Source: a virus. Taken from it: 30,268 bases of DNA. The notes beneath the pieces were generated by a model, which had not been told where the DNA came from, made no database searches, and saw only the letters and a program-made list of their open reading frames with translations. Shown here piece after piece: positions 1-7,119 of the stretch; positions within the stretch are counted from its first letter, which is position 1; each line of letters begins with the position of its first letter. A program made the translations under genes and the position numbers. The stretch is taken from the IMG/VR virus record IMGVR_UViG_3300027983_000076, positions 1-30,268 of that record; one strand, written 5' to 3'.

Positions 1-573
1 CGGAGACCCTGCAAACACCAAAGCGCCCGTACCCGTTTCGTCCGTCACCGCAGCAATTAACTGAGCAGAAGTGGCGACCAGAGTGTTGCTGGTAAGGTTG
101 ATTGTTTTGTTTGTAAGTGTTGCGGTAGCCGCGCGCTCGGTGGCGTTGCTGGTGTTGTCCACGTTCCCAAGCCCCACATCGCCTTTGACAATGCCGGTAG
201 GCGTATTCACCACTGGAGAGGTGAGGGTCTTGTTAGTCAGGGTTGCGGTGTTGGTGCGCTCGGCAAAGACGTGTTCGGTCGTTGCGAGTTGGGTTGTGTT
301 TGTCGCGGCGGCTGCTGTGGGGGCAGCGGGTACGCTTAGGAACGTCGGAGAGGTGGCTCTAACACCTGAGCCAGTACCGGTTGTTGGTAGGGCTTCTAGC
401 GCCGTTGCGCCAGCGTTGACGGCAACAATCTCACCCCCATTACCGGCAAGGTCAGGCATCTTTGCGCTGAGTCCGTCTTCGATGGCCTTAAGCTCTGCCC
501 GCATGGCGGACGAGGAACCAGACGAGCCTTGAATCGGGTAATTATTGTGGTCATAGAATTCTGAAGCTGCCAT
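1..573 (-). CDS. Tail fibre/collar-type protein, N-terminal part (cut by window edge)
   Basis: Reading right to left from an ATG at 573 the frame stays open to the window edge (191 codons), so the C-terminal receptor-binding part is missing. The start MAASEFYDHNNYPIQGSS is followed by low-complexity Ala/Thr/Asn-rich sequence. Two related blocks, TLTNKTLTSPVVNTP and TLTNKTINLTSNT, flank GDVGLGNVDNTSNA. Such TLTNKT and GLGNVDNT repeats are well known in phage tail fibre and collar proteins. The gene lies directly after the probable tail nozzle gene, as expected for a fibre or spike. An AAGGAACC ribosome site precedes the ATG. The opposite strand here is also open, but that reading lacks any family signal. 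The fibre call is firm; the exact tail class is not. Confidence 0.8.
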   Translation of the reverse strand, partial: MAASEFYDHNNYPIQGSSGSSSAMRAELKAIEDGLSAKMPDLAGNGGEIVAVNAGATALEALPTTGTGSGVRATSPTFLSVPAAPTAAAATNTTQLATTEHVFAERTNTATLTNKTLTSPVVNTPTGIVKGDVGLGNVDNTSNATERAATATLTNKTINLTSNTLVATSAQLIAAVTDETGTGALVFAGSP

Positions 574-585
574 GCCGGTTCCTTC

Positions 586-2640
586 TTAACGCATCGCGCG
601 TCGTGGGGTGAAATGAATAATACCGCTGCTTAAAGTAAACGGTAGGAATTCGTCAGAGTCACCATTAAATATGAGTGATAGATTTTCCGCTGTTCCCGTG
701 ATGTCGGCTTCCGACGGAAGTAATGCCCTACCATCCCAGAAGAAGTTGTCCCATGTGAATGAGTCCCACTTATTTCCCGCCAATGATTCTTTGATGGTGG
801 TGTTGACGGTGGGGTCGTATTCAACAGACTCGTAGCCCAGTGCGTAAGAAAAATTAAACTCGCAGTAGCTAGACCCAGACATTTCCATGACGGCTTTGCG
901 AAAGCTCTTCAATTGTCTAGGGCCTCCAAAGTGGTTGAAGGCAAGTTCTGCGCTCCACGAAATCGCAACACCGTCAAAAGATGTGCCAACGTCCATTTGA
1001 TACACAAACCCATTTGTTGATCCGAAGTAAATTTCTTCCTGCTCACTGACACCCTCCAATGAAGATATACAAACCACGGGATTTGTTAGTAAAACCGTGG
1101 TCATGCCTATGATCTTTTTATCCTTGAAGCCCATGTAAACAGCTTCGCCGCCGCTAAAAAACAGACGGTATTGATTCTTTTTACGAACAATACAACTGGC
1201 AGAAGCTGTTTTTATAAGCGGGTTAAGCTTTGGCGTTATCTTGTCAGATACGACGGCATTTTGAAAGTTGCCGTAACTCTGTGTTGCCGAAAGCAGTGTA
1301 ATGCCCTGCGTGTCCAACGCTATGCCTTGCGTAATGAACTGAATCGAGTATGACAGTGCGCCAGATTCCTCACTGTGGGGGACAAGCTTCCAGTCAGACG
1401 ACCCGTTTCCATAAAGGATTAGGGTTCTGTTTTTTGTATAGATCGCAATAGCGCCGCCTGCCTCTGATCCCGCTACGCCAAGAAAGCCGGTAATTGTGTC
1501 GCCGCAGGCAAGCTCACCCGCTCCAGAAACCACAGTCCATGTGTAAGGATCTCCGACACCAGAATGTTGAGCAGACCCATTAAAACTAAAGAACAGGTGG
1601 TTCTTGTGTACCTTGACAAACTTTGGTGTGTCCGTTGTCATGCCGGTGTTGATTTTTACAAAAGTTGTTCCGTCGAACTCGAAACCTTTGTTCACGCCGT
1701 CTGCGCCGTACATTTTCGTTGTTCCGGTTCCGCCACCAAAATTCCAATTGTCAAACTCGTACTTGCCGCCGGGCGATAGTGTGATAGCAGTGCTATTACC
1801 GGCAATCGTGGCCACATTCAGGTTTGCACCAACATCAAGATTCTCGGCTTGGAAGGTTCCCGTTTGTGATGCAAAGAAAAATCTTCCCGCTGCTGTGCCT
1901 GCGGCCCACGTCCCACTGGTAATAATTATCTTGACGATGACCGCTGTAGCTGCCGATGTTGCGCCGGTGATGGTGTCCCCTACAAGAACTTCATAAGTTC
2001 CACCAGAGGTGAATGCGATCTCACGGCCTAGCGCTATTTCCGTCCAGCCAGTTGCTGACTCTTTGTGCATGACGGCCGCTGTACCGCCAGCGTTATTTCG
2101 AAAGGCATAGACAAGACTATTGAACTGATGTACCCCCAGCACATTTCCAGACCCCGGCACAACTGCAATCAATGCTCTATATATGTCCGCCGCGAGGTTT
2201 CGGTAGGTTGCGTTTAGTTTTGGTGTCGCAGCCGCTCCACTTTCTTGTGCGCCTATACACGTTCCAACTACGGTAATACCTACCTTGATATTGCCGGTGG
2301 AAAAATTTCCGGTTATCAATGTCAAAACTGCTTGGCCAGAAGGCAGGGCAATCACCGTCCCGTATGACGTTCCAGCGTTGTCAGTCAACACATCGCCCAA
2401 AACAACTGTCCCAGTGATGGTGCAAGTCAGAATTGCGTAAACTGCCGCTGACGGTTTAGCCAGCCCGGAAAATCTCTCATACCCGCCGATCCGCGCGTAA
2501 CCACCATTAATGCCAATCTCCACGTTCGATCCAGAACGCAGTGCGCCGCTGGAAAGTTGAATCGGAGGAGTTACCAGATCCAGTCCTCCCGTGAAAGGGA
2601 AGAACTTGAACTGCGTCTGAGGCATCGGCACTGGCTTCAT
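586..2640 (-). CDS. Virion structural protein, probable tail nozzle/hub
   Basis: 684 residues. The N-terminus carries GGLDLVTPPIQLSSGALR and an aromatic/Gly motif GGYARIGGYERF (about residues 47-58), a layout I associate with large neck/tail proteins of podovirus-like phages. Two beta-rich Gly/Thr segments (about residues 70-130 and 213-283, including GDTITGATSAATA) look like inserted domains. The middle (KFVKVHKNHLFFSF, then GVGDPYTW) and the rest are predicted all-beta, suiting a propeller or barrel. It follows the adaptor gene by two bases and precedes the tail fibre, so a tube-closing nozzle like P22 gp10 is the best guess. No catalytic motif is seen. Family assignment is inference from position and composition. 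Confidence 0.6.
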   Translation of the reverse strand: MKPVPMPQTQFKFFPFTGGLDLVTPPIQLSSGALRSGSNVEIGINGGYARIGGYERFSGLAKPSAAVYAILTCTITGTVVLGDVLTDNAGTSYGTVIALPSGQAVLTLITGNFSTGNIKVGITVVGTCIGAQESGAAATPKLNATYRNLAADIYRALIAVVPGSGNVLGVHQFNSLVYAFRNNAGGTAAVMHKESATGWTEIALGREIAFTSGGTYEVLVGDTITGATSAATAVIVKIIITSGTWAAGTAAGRFFFASQTGTFQAENLDVGANLNVATIAGNSTAITLSPGGKYEFDNWNFGGGTGTTKMYGADGVNKGFEFDGTTFVKINTGMTTDTPKFVKVHKNHLFFSFNGSAQHSGVGDPYTWTVVSGAGELACGDTITGFLGVAGSEAGGAIAIYTKNRTLILYGNGSSDWKLVPHSEESGALSYSIQFITQGIALDTQGITLLSATQSYGNFQNAVVSDKITPKLNPLIKTASASCIVRKKNQYRLFFSGGEAVYMGFKDKKIIGMTTVLLTNPVVCISSLEGVSEQEEIYFGSTNGFVYQMDVGTSFDGVAISWSAELAFNHFGGPRQLKSFRKAVMEMSGSSYCEFNFSYALGYESVEYDPTVNTTIKESLAGNKWDSFTWDNFFWDGRALLPSEADITGTAENLSLIFNGDSDEFLPFTLSSGIIHFTPRRAMR

Positions 2641-2642
2641 AA

Positions 2643-3320
2643 TTAAACCAATGGTTCCGCGATGGTGAAGCGCGGCATGTGCGTGCGCTCCATCTGTTTA
2701 ATCATCCGCTTGTAGCGGTTCTCACCATCTACATAAACCTCGTTTGCTCCTGTATATCGTCCGTATGACATCATGCCCAAATAGACTGGCAGCATGTGGT
2801 ATTCAGAGGGGTACTGCGGTACATCAGCGTCGAGCGCCATCGTCGTGACGGCCTTTTGATATTCACCAGAGATCCGATAAACGTCGTTTGGCGCAGGGCC
2901 AATCTTCAAACTCTGATCGTTACCAACCGTGAAGTTGATCGGGCGCTGATTGGTTTGAATGCCAACATCGTAGGTGTCATACCAGTTTTGGTAGTCGATG
3001 AAAAGAAGCCTAGACTCATTGGCGACGGTTCCCGTGTAGCTCTTGAGCGTCTCCCGCCTCCAATCCCGCAGGTTCGTGATTGGGACGATACAGTCAGCAG
3101 GAAGGTAGGAGTTGTCGCCAATCACGGTGTCGATTGTGAAGCTCCCTACCATCCACCGCCATTCATTATGCAGGCGCTGCACGTCTTCGTCCGCAGTCGC
3201 AGCCCAAGCCACGATGCGGCCTAGCTCCCCCGTCTGCGCAACGACGGTAGAGGGGCCAGTGCCAGCACCGGCAACCTCTTGGCGTAGCCGTTTGCAAATT
3301 TCCAAGAACGTCATTGCCAT
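2643..3320 (-). CDS. Head-tail adaptor protein (SU10-adaptor / T7 gp11 role)
   Basis: 225 residues, mostly helical at the N-terminus (FLEICKRLRQEVAG) with a conserved-looking core: DVQRLHNEWRWM (about 46-57), YLPADCIVPI, a central beta part, and the C-terminal DGENRYKRMIKQMERTHMP. Short neck proteins with ICKRLRQE..., a W-x-W near residue 55 and a C-terminal RYK helix are seen in the adaptor that docks on the portal in podovirus-like phages. It sits between the capsid genes and the nozzle candidate. It would form the ring linking portal and tail. I recognise the family pattern but cannot run a profile search. Confidence 0.65.
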   Translation of the reverse strand: MAMTFLEICKRLRQEVAGAGTGPSTVVAQTGELGRIVAWAATADEDVQRLHNEWRWMVGSFTIDTVIGDNSYLPADCIVPITNLRDWRRETLKSYTGTVANESRLLFIDYQNWYDTYDVGIQTNQRPINFTVGNDQSLKIGPAPNDVYRISGEYQKAVTTMALDADVPQYPSEYHMLPVYLGMMSYGRYTGANEVYVDGENRYKRMIKQMERTHMPRFTIAEPLV

Positions 3321-3325
3321 TTTGA

Positions 3326-3835
3326 TTAGCCCGCTTCAGCAAGGACGGCACGTTCCCACGATTTACCGAGTGGGTTGTCATCTCGGATAATTGCGAAATC
3401 GTATTTAAGCCCGGTAGAAGGTGGATAAATATAAGACTGGATACCCTCCTTATTCAGCACCAATTCCTGCCCATACGTGGTGGTTTTCAACCGAAGCAAG
3501 CGATCCACAAAATACCGAGGAAGTGTCTTGGTCTCGCCACGTCGAAAGAGCATAGGCTGACCATTAATGTTCAGTGGAAACACCATCTCAGCATTGCGAT
3601 CTGTTGTTGTTGCAACCCGAATCGTCACCATCTCGGCCATGAAGGCCAGCATAGCCATTTTTTCGGGATCAACTGGACGACCACTGACCTGTGCAATGAC
3701 AGACGGCTCGAAGTTTCCGAGGTCGTCGATCTTTCTGGTTGGGATTTGCCCGATTTCGTGGTCAGACGCAAGCGGGGCGGCTGCAAAAACTGGAGTGTCT
3801 TTTGCTTTGCGTTGAAGTGGGATACCTTTTGGCAT
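3326..3835 (-). CDS. Hypothetical head/neck protein
   Basis: 169 residues from the ATG at 3835. That start is preferred over one 18 codons upstream because AAAGG lies upstream of it, in the same AAAGGTAAA/AAAGGAAA arrangement used by the neighbouring capsid genes. The protein begins basic (MPKGIPLQRKAK), has a middle segment rich in Met/Ala, and an ordered part with FPLNINGQPMLFRRGE and RYFVDRLLRLKTTTYGQEL. It ends near LGKSWERAVLAEAG. No signal peptide or membrane segment. Its place between small capsid proteins and the adaptor suggests a virion or assembly role. I do not recognise a family. Confidence 0.75.
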   Translation of the reverse strand: MPKGIPLQRKAKDTPVFAAAPLASDHEIGQIPTRKIDDLGNFEPSVIAQVSGRPVDPEKMAMLAFMAEMVTIRVATTTDRNAEMVFPLNINGQPMLFRRGETKTLPRYFVDRLLRLKTTTYGQELVLNKEGIQSYIYPPSTGLKYDFAIIRDDNPLGKSWERAVLAEAG

Positions 3836-3857
3836 AATAATGTTTACCTTTAGAGTT

Positions 3858-3915
3858 AAAAAAATCCCGGATGGGCGGCGAAGCAACAAAGTGATACACC
3901 TCTCGTGAGATGTAT
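3858..3915 (-). terminator. Hairpin(s) and T-run between two head genes
   Basis: On the minus strand a 9-bp stem (ATACATCTC, loop ACGA, GAGGTGTAT, one G-U pair; 3894-3915) follows the stop of the beta-domain gene. A short CCC-ATCC-GGG hairpin then runs into seven T (3858-3864). The T-run and hairpins fit a terminator or a transcript-stabilising element ahead of the next gene. The second stem is only three pairs, so strength is uncertain. Confidence 0.45.
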
Positions 3916-3926
3916 GGGTTTGCAGC

Positions 3927-4367
3927 TTAGGTTTTTGCTGCTTTGATGACGGCGAAGTTTATAACCATTGCAGTCGTATCGGCTACAGATGCGTGGTTAT
4001 TGCGAACACTGATGTCGAACGATCCAGCGGCCACTGCGGATACCCAGCACATAGAGTCTGCATCACCGGAGACTTTTGCCACAATCACTACGTCAGTCAC
4101 AGCAACGGTTGTGTTAGTCACTGTAAAAGTTGCAATGGTAACGCCAGCTAGTGAGGCCGCATTGCCCGTGATAGTCCCGGACAGTTTGTTCAGAGTAACG
4201 CCGGTGGCACGGTTAGTGGCCTGTGTAACAGCACCGCCAGCGCCAGCACCATAACCAAGTCCAGCACCAGTCGGTGAAGTAAGAGTTATTGGCCCTTCCA
4301 CCGTAGAAACGGTGCTCATATCGAGTTTGTGGTCAACCCTTACGCTGGTATATTTACGATTAAGCAT
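3927..4367 (-). CDS. Small beta-rich head protein (decoration/fibre-like)
   Basis: 146 residues. After a short basic start (MLNRKYTSVRVDHK) comes a Gly-rich linker (GAGLGYGAGAGG). A Thr/Val/Ala-rich beta domain follows, from about residue 48: AVTQATNRATGVTLNKLSG, then ATFTVTNTTVAVTDVVIV and FDISVRNNHASVADTTAMVI. I have seen this VTQATNRATGVTLNK...INFAVIKA pattern in phage structural proteins near capsid genes. It is likely surface decoration or a head fibre. The start has AAAGGAAATTCATC upstream. It lies just after a terminator, so it may be expressed at a different level from the capsid gene. Confidence 0.7.
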   Translation of the reverse strand: MLNRKYTSVRVDHKLDMSTVSTVEGPITLTSPTGAGLGYGAGAGGAVTQATNRATGVTLNKLSGTITGNAASLAGVTIATFTVTNTTVAVTDVVIVAKVSGDADSMCWVSAVAAGSFDISVRNNHASVADTTAMVINFAVIKAAKT

Positions 4368-4404
4368 GATGAATTTCCTTTAATTTTGAATTTTTTGGAA
4401 GTAG

Positions 4405-4422
4405 AAAACCACCCGAAGGTGG
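4405..4422 (-). terminator. Rho-independent terminator with UUCG loop
   Basis: On the minus strand CCACC-TTCG-GGTGG is followed by TTTTC. A five-pair GC stem closed by a UUCG tetraloop and a U-tract is a typical intrinsic terminator. It sits between two head genes (stop at 4440, next start at 4367). Confidence 0.8.
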
Positions 4423-4439
4423 ATTTCATGGTGCCTCAA

Positions 4440-4937
4440 TTACGAGGACTGTGGACGACGCGGAAGCGTGCTGATGTTACGGAACGTCGAGGCAGTAATG
4501 CCCGTAGCCGTCCAACTGGAAGTGCCGGTTGTGAAGTCGGCAGCGCTTGGGGCAGTACGCACCAAGTTGTAGGCCATCGGGCAGAAGTCATCTGGCAAGA
4601 TGGGGAACTGTGGCAGGTTCAAGAAAGCACCAGCCGTGGTAGTGACGCCAACTTCGGTGTTTTCAATGCTGCCTTGCGCCAGTTTGATAACGCCAGCAGC
4701 GTTCGTACCCCACACCAGCACAGTACACTGGTTGTCGGTTAGCTTAGGGAATGCCAGACCAGTCACAGCGTCCAACGTAGGCGATGCAGTGTTGGTTTGT
4801 GCCGTCAGACCAGTGGCAAACCGGCCATCAATAGCGGCGCTGGTCGTTGCCGTCGTGGTGTAGGTGCTGGTAGTCCCAGCAACAAACCCAGCAGTGACGA
4901 AGTTAATCGTGAGAGCACGATTTTTAAGATTTTCCAT
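4440..4937 (-). CDS. Hypothetical small head protein downstream of major capsid
   Basis: 165 residues, Thr/Ala-rich and predicted beta, with no Lys-rich or catalytic motif. It begins MENLKNRALTINFVTAGF. A central part reads LDAVTGLAFPKLTDNQ then TVLVWGTNAAGVIKLAQG, followed by LNLPQFPILPDDFCPMAY. Its position directly after the major capsid gene, size and composition fit a capsid decoration or cement protein. AAAGGAAAATTATC precedes the ATG, nearly identical to the capsid gene leader. A UUCG terminator follows it. I cannot assign a named family. Confidence 0.7.
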   Translation of the reverse strand: MENLKNRALTINFVTAGFVAGTTSTYTTTATTSAAIDGRFATGLTAQTNTASPTLDAVTGLAFPKLTDNQCTVLVWGTNAAGVIKLAQGSIENTEVGVTTTAGAFLNLPQFPILPDDFCPMAYNLVRTAPSAADFTTGTSSWTATGITASTFRNISTLPRRPQSS

Positions 4938-4963
4938 GATAATTTTCCTTTAATGATTTGGTT

Positions 4964-4990
4964 GCAGGTGGCTTAGAACAAGTCACCTGC
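4964..4990 (-). repeat. 7-bp inverted repeat behind the capsid gene
   Basis: GCAGGTG (4964-4970) and CACCTGC (4984-4990) can pair into a hairpin with a 13-base loop directly after the capsid stop codon. There is no T-run, so it may slow 3' decay of the capsid message or partly attenuate read-through rather than terminate. Confidence 0.5.
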
Positions 4991-4996
4991 TATTGG

Positions 4997-6031
4997 TTAC
5001 AGAGAAGTTATACCCACTTCGATAACGCCCATGTGTCCGTTGTTCACCACAACCGCAGCACTCCAGAATGAAGCACCGACGTAGCCACGCTGACCAACAG
5101 GGTCGTCTTTAGTCCGCTGTGAAGCAGGCAGGTGGAACGGCTCAAAGTTGGCATTCAGTGCAATGTCAAACACGGCATCTTCACCGCAAACGATCATCGG
5201 GTACACGTCTAGGCTGGTTCCGCTAGTCGAATACAGACCAGTCGTACCGATAGAAGCGCCAGCGTCAGCGTAAGCAGACAACTCTTTCGACACGATGAAG
5301 CGGAAACGGCCTACAGAGCCGAGTTCGTTTTCGTTGATGATAGAGCGATTGGCGTACTTTGCGGTAGGCACAAAGTCTTGCAGGCGACGAATATCGTGCT
5401 CGCAATCGGTATGACAAAACACAATGAAACCAGCCTCGATGGCTGAAGTGTCATATGCCGGGCCGGGGGCCAAGATAGACGTTTTCATGTGGGCACCATT
5501 ACCCAGCAGAGTACGCGACAACAGAGAAAGTCCGTTGTAGGTGATGGCCTCATCGACAGTAGCGCGAGTCGTACCCCCACTGTATTGAACAGTGGTAGCA
5601 GCTTTCATCACGCCGTATCGAACCATCTCGCGCACAAGACCCATCAGTTGAGCGGTTTGCTTGACCTGATCCGCAGGGATGTCGTCTTCATGCAGCAGGG
5701 CCACTTTGTTGGTGTAGCTGAAGAGCACTGCGTATTCGGCAATGGTTACAGCCACATCACGGTAGTCAACTGCTTGTGCAGGCGGAGTGACACCCTCAGA
5801 GACTTGGTAGCTTGCAGCGGTAACAGACCAACGATTGATCGTTTTTGCACTGGTAGTAGATCCGCCGGTTGGGATAGTCCCACGATAGGTGATGTTGTCA
5901 CCTTTGTTACGGGGCATCTTCTTCATCTCGCAGCCAAGCTGCAAGACTTCGACGGGTTCGGTCATCTTGAGCATTTCGCCCTTGACCTCGTTGATACGCC
6001 CAGCGGGCGTTGTATAGTTATTTCCAGCCAT
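4997..6031 (-). CDS. Major capsid protein, N4-gp56 family
   Basis: 344 residues. The pattern fits the N4-gp56-type HK97-fold capsid family: an N-terminal helical arm (GRINEVKGEMLKMTEPVEVL), a beta region with PRNKGDNITYRGTIPTGG, and a helical segment with DIPADQVKQTAQLMGLVREM. It also has AGFIVFCHTDCEHDIRRL, where that family places D-x-R contacts, and a C-terminal FWSAAVVVNNGHMGVIEVG. The length is usual for the family. It lies 15 bases after the scaffold gene with an AAAAAAGGTAAATTATC leader. It builds the icosahedral shell. This call rests on recognition of the overall pattern and on the gene order portal-scaffold-capsid. Confidence 0.85.
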   Translation of the reverse strand: MAGNNYTTPAGRINEVKGEMLKMTEPVEVLQLGCEMKKMPRNKGDNITYRGTIPTGGSTTSAKTINRWSVTAASYQVSEGVTPPAQAVDYRDVAVTIAEYAVLFSYTNKVALLHEDDIPADQVKQTAQLMGLVREMVRYGVMKAATTVQYSGGTTRATVDEAITYNGLSLLSRTLLGNGAHMKTSILAPGPAYDTSAIEAGFIVFCHTDCEHDIRRLQDFVPTAKYANRSIINENELGSVGRFRFIVSKELSAYADAGASIGTTGLYSTSGTSLDVYPMIVCGEDAVFDIALNANFEPFHLPASQRTKDDPVGQRGYVGASFWSAAVVVNNGHMGVIEVGITSL

Positions 6032-6046
6032 GATAATTTACCTTTT

Positions 6047-6853
6047 TTACTTGAGACGCTTGTGGCCCTTGTTATAGCCAGCCCATAGGGCTTCGTCGTC
6101 TGATAACGTGGATAACCCAGCCTTCTGCGGTACACCTTGCGGGGTAATCGCACCGGCGAGTCGGTTTTGTTTCACTTCTCGTACCTTTAGAGATGCCTTG
6201 AAATCTGTCAGTCCTCTGGCAACTACGGCGGGATTCCAAGTCGAAGTGAACTTCTCTTGAAACTCGGACGGTTTGCCGGATAGCCAAGTCTTGTACTCAG
6301 GCGTATCCCGAACTGTCATAAAGTCAGGGTGCTCGTCTTTTAGCGCTTCAATCGCATCTTCCTGTCGTTCCTGCTGGCGCTCGGCTTGTCGCGTGGCCCT
6401 ACGTGCTTCGGGATCTTCTTGCACTTGAACCGGCTGTTGGAACAGTCGAGCTTTTAGTGCTTTGATTTCCCTAACCATTGGGCCTGCTAATTCCGGGTAC
6501 TCGCTTGCTGCTTCGTCCAGTGCGGCATCACCTTCGTCTGTGACGGGTGCGGGCGCAGGGGACTGCATTGCTTGCAGTGTTCGGTTGATGTCGCCGATCT
6601 GGCCGTGCATTTTTCGTACATCGGACGGATCGTTTTGACTCGCTGCTACCCTAGCTTTCAAGTCTCGCAACTCGTCGGCTAAGGTTGCCACAGTTATCTC
6701 AGGCAGCACTTCGATGGCAGGGTCTTCCTGTTCCGTCGATGGTTCCTGCACTTCTTCAACGGGGGGCTGTTCGCCGCGCGTTTGGTTGTACCCAGCCATC
6801 ACTTCAGCCAATTCCTCGGCTTCAGTTTGGGCTACCTGTTCTATCTCTGACAT
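6047..6853 (-). CDS. Capsid scaffolding protein
   Basis: 268 residues, strongly acidic N-terminal half (EEVQEPSTEQEDPAIEVLPE) and a central helical, Gln/Arg/Glu-rich part (ARRATRQAERQQERQEDAIE, about residues 150-170) with no globular motif. It ends in a short basic helix (DDEALWAGYNKGHKRLK), like the capsid-binding tails of other scaffold proteins. It sits immediately upstream of the major capsid gene, the classical place. It would template shell assembly and leave before packaging. The motif AGYN occurs at residues 20-23 and again at 258-261 and recurs in a small protein encoded at 13492-13752. A strong terminator precedes the gene, so it may have its own promoter. Confidence 0.8.
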   Translation of the reverse strand: MSEIEQVAQTEAEELAEVMAGYNQTRGEQPPVEEVQEPSTEQEDPAIEVLPEITVATLADELRDLKARVAASQNDPSDVRKMHGQIGDINRTLQAMQSPAPAPVTDEGDAALDEAASEYPELAGPMVREIKALKARLFQQPVQVQEDPEARRATRQAERQQERQEDAIEALKDEHPDFMTVRDTPEYKTWLSGKPSEFQEKFTSTWNPAVVARGLTDFKASLKVREVKQNRLAGAITPQGVPQKAGLSTLSDDEALWAGYNKGHKRLK

Positions 6854-6866
6854 TTAAATTCTCCAT

Positions 6867-6887
6867 AAAAAGCCACCCGAAGGCGGC
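6867..6887 (-). terminator. Rho-independent terminator with UUCG loop
   Basis: Minus strand GCCGCC-TTCG-GGTGGC (one G-U pair) followed by TTTTT. It lies in the 53-base gap between the small gene after the portal and the scaffold gene, separating portal from scaffold/capsid transcription. Confidence 0.88.
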
Positions 6888-6906
6888 AGGCATCGACGGG
6901 GGAGGC

Positions 6907-7119
6907 TTATGCAGCCTCGCGCGCCACTTTCTTCTTGTCTGGTTCACCCAGTTCAAGCAGATTTTTGATGTGCGATATTTGCCAAAGCAGAGGGAGACGG
7001 TCTGCTTCAGTAAGAATTGGGTTCTCTGCTCTGGCCCTTAGTTTTGCCAGTTGCGGTTCATAATGGTCGGTCAGCTTTTGCCACAAGGGCGAGCCAACCT
7101 CGTGTGTGTTCAGTTTCAT
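6907..7119 (-). CDS. Hypothetical helical protein coupled to portal
   Basis: 70 residues, charged and helical: MKLNTHEVGSPLWQKL, a long helix QLAKLRARAEN, then ADRLPLLWQISHIKNLLEL and a Lys-rich end (PDKKKVAREAA). The start codon overlaps the portal stop codon by four bases (ATGA), so it is translationally coupled to the portal. Small helical proteins of this kind are frequent beside portal genes, where they may assist portal or procapsid assembly; that role is a guess. No named family is recognised. It ends just before a strong terminator. Confidence 0.75.
   Translation of the reverse strand: MKLNTHEVGSPLWQKLTDHYEPQLAKLRARAENPILTEADRLPLLWQISHIKNLLELGEPDKKKVAREAA

Noticed and set aside
71-532. 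Open frame of 153 codons on the plus strand
   Set aside because: It lies opposite the tail fibre gene, which shows TLTNKT and GLGNVDNT repeats and a ribosome site; the plus reading is an artefact of its composition.
5489-6088. Plus-strand frame of 199 codons across the capsid gene
   Set aside because: Opposite strand of the major capsid gene, which has the family pattern and a ribosome site.
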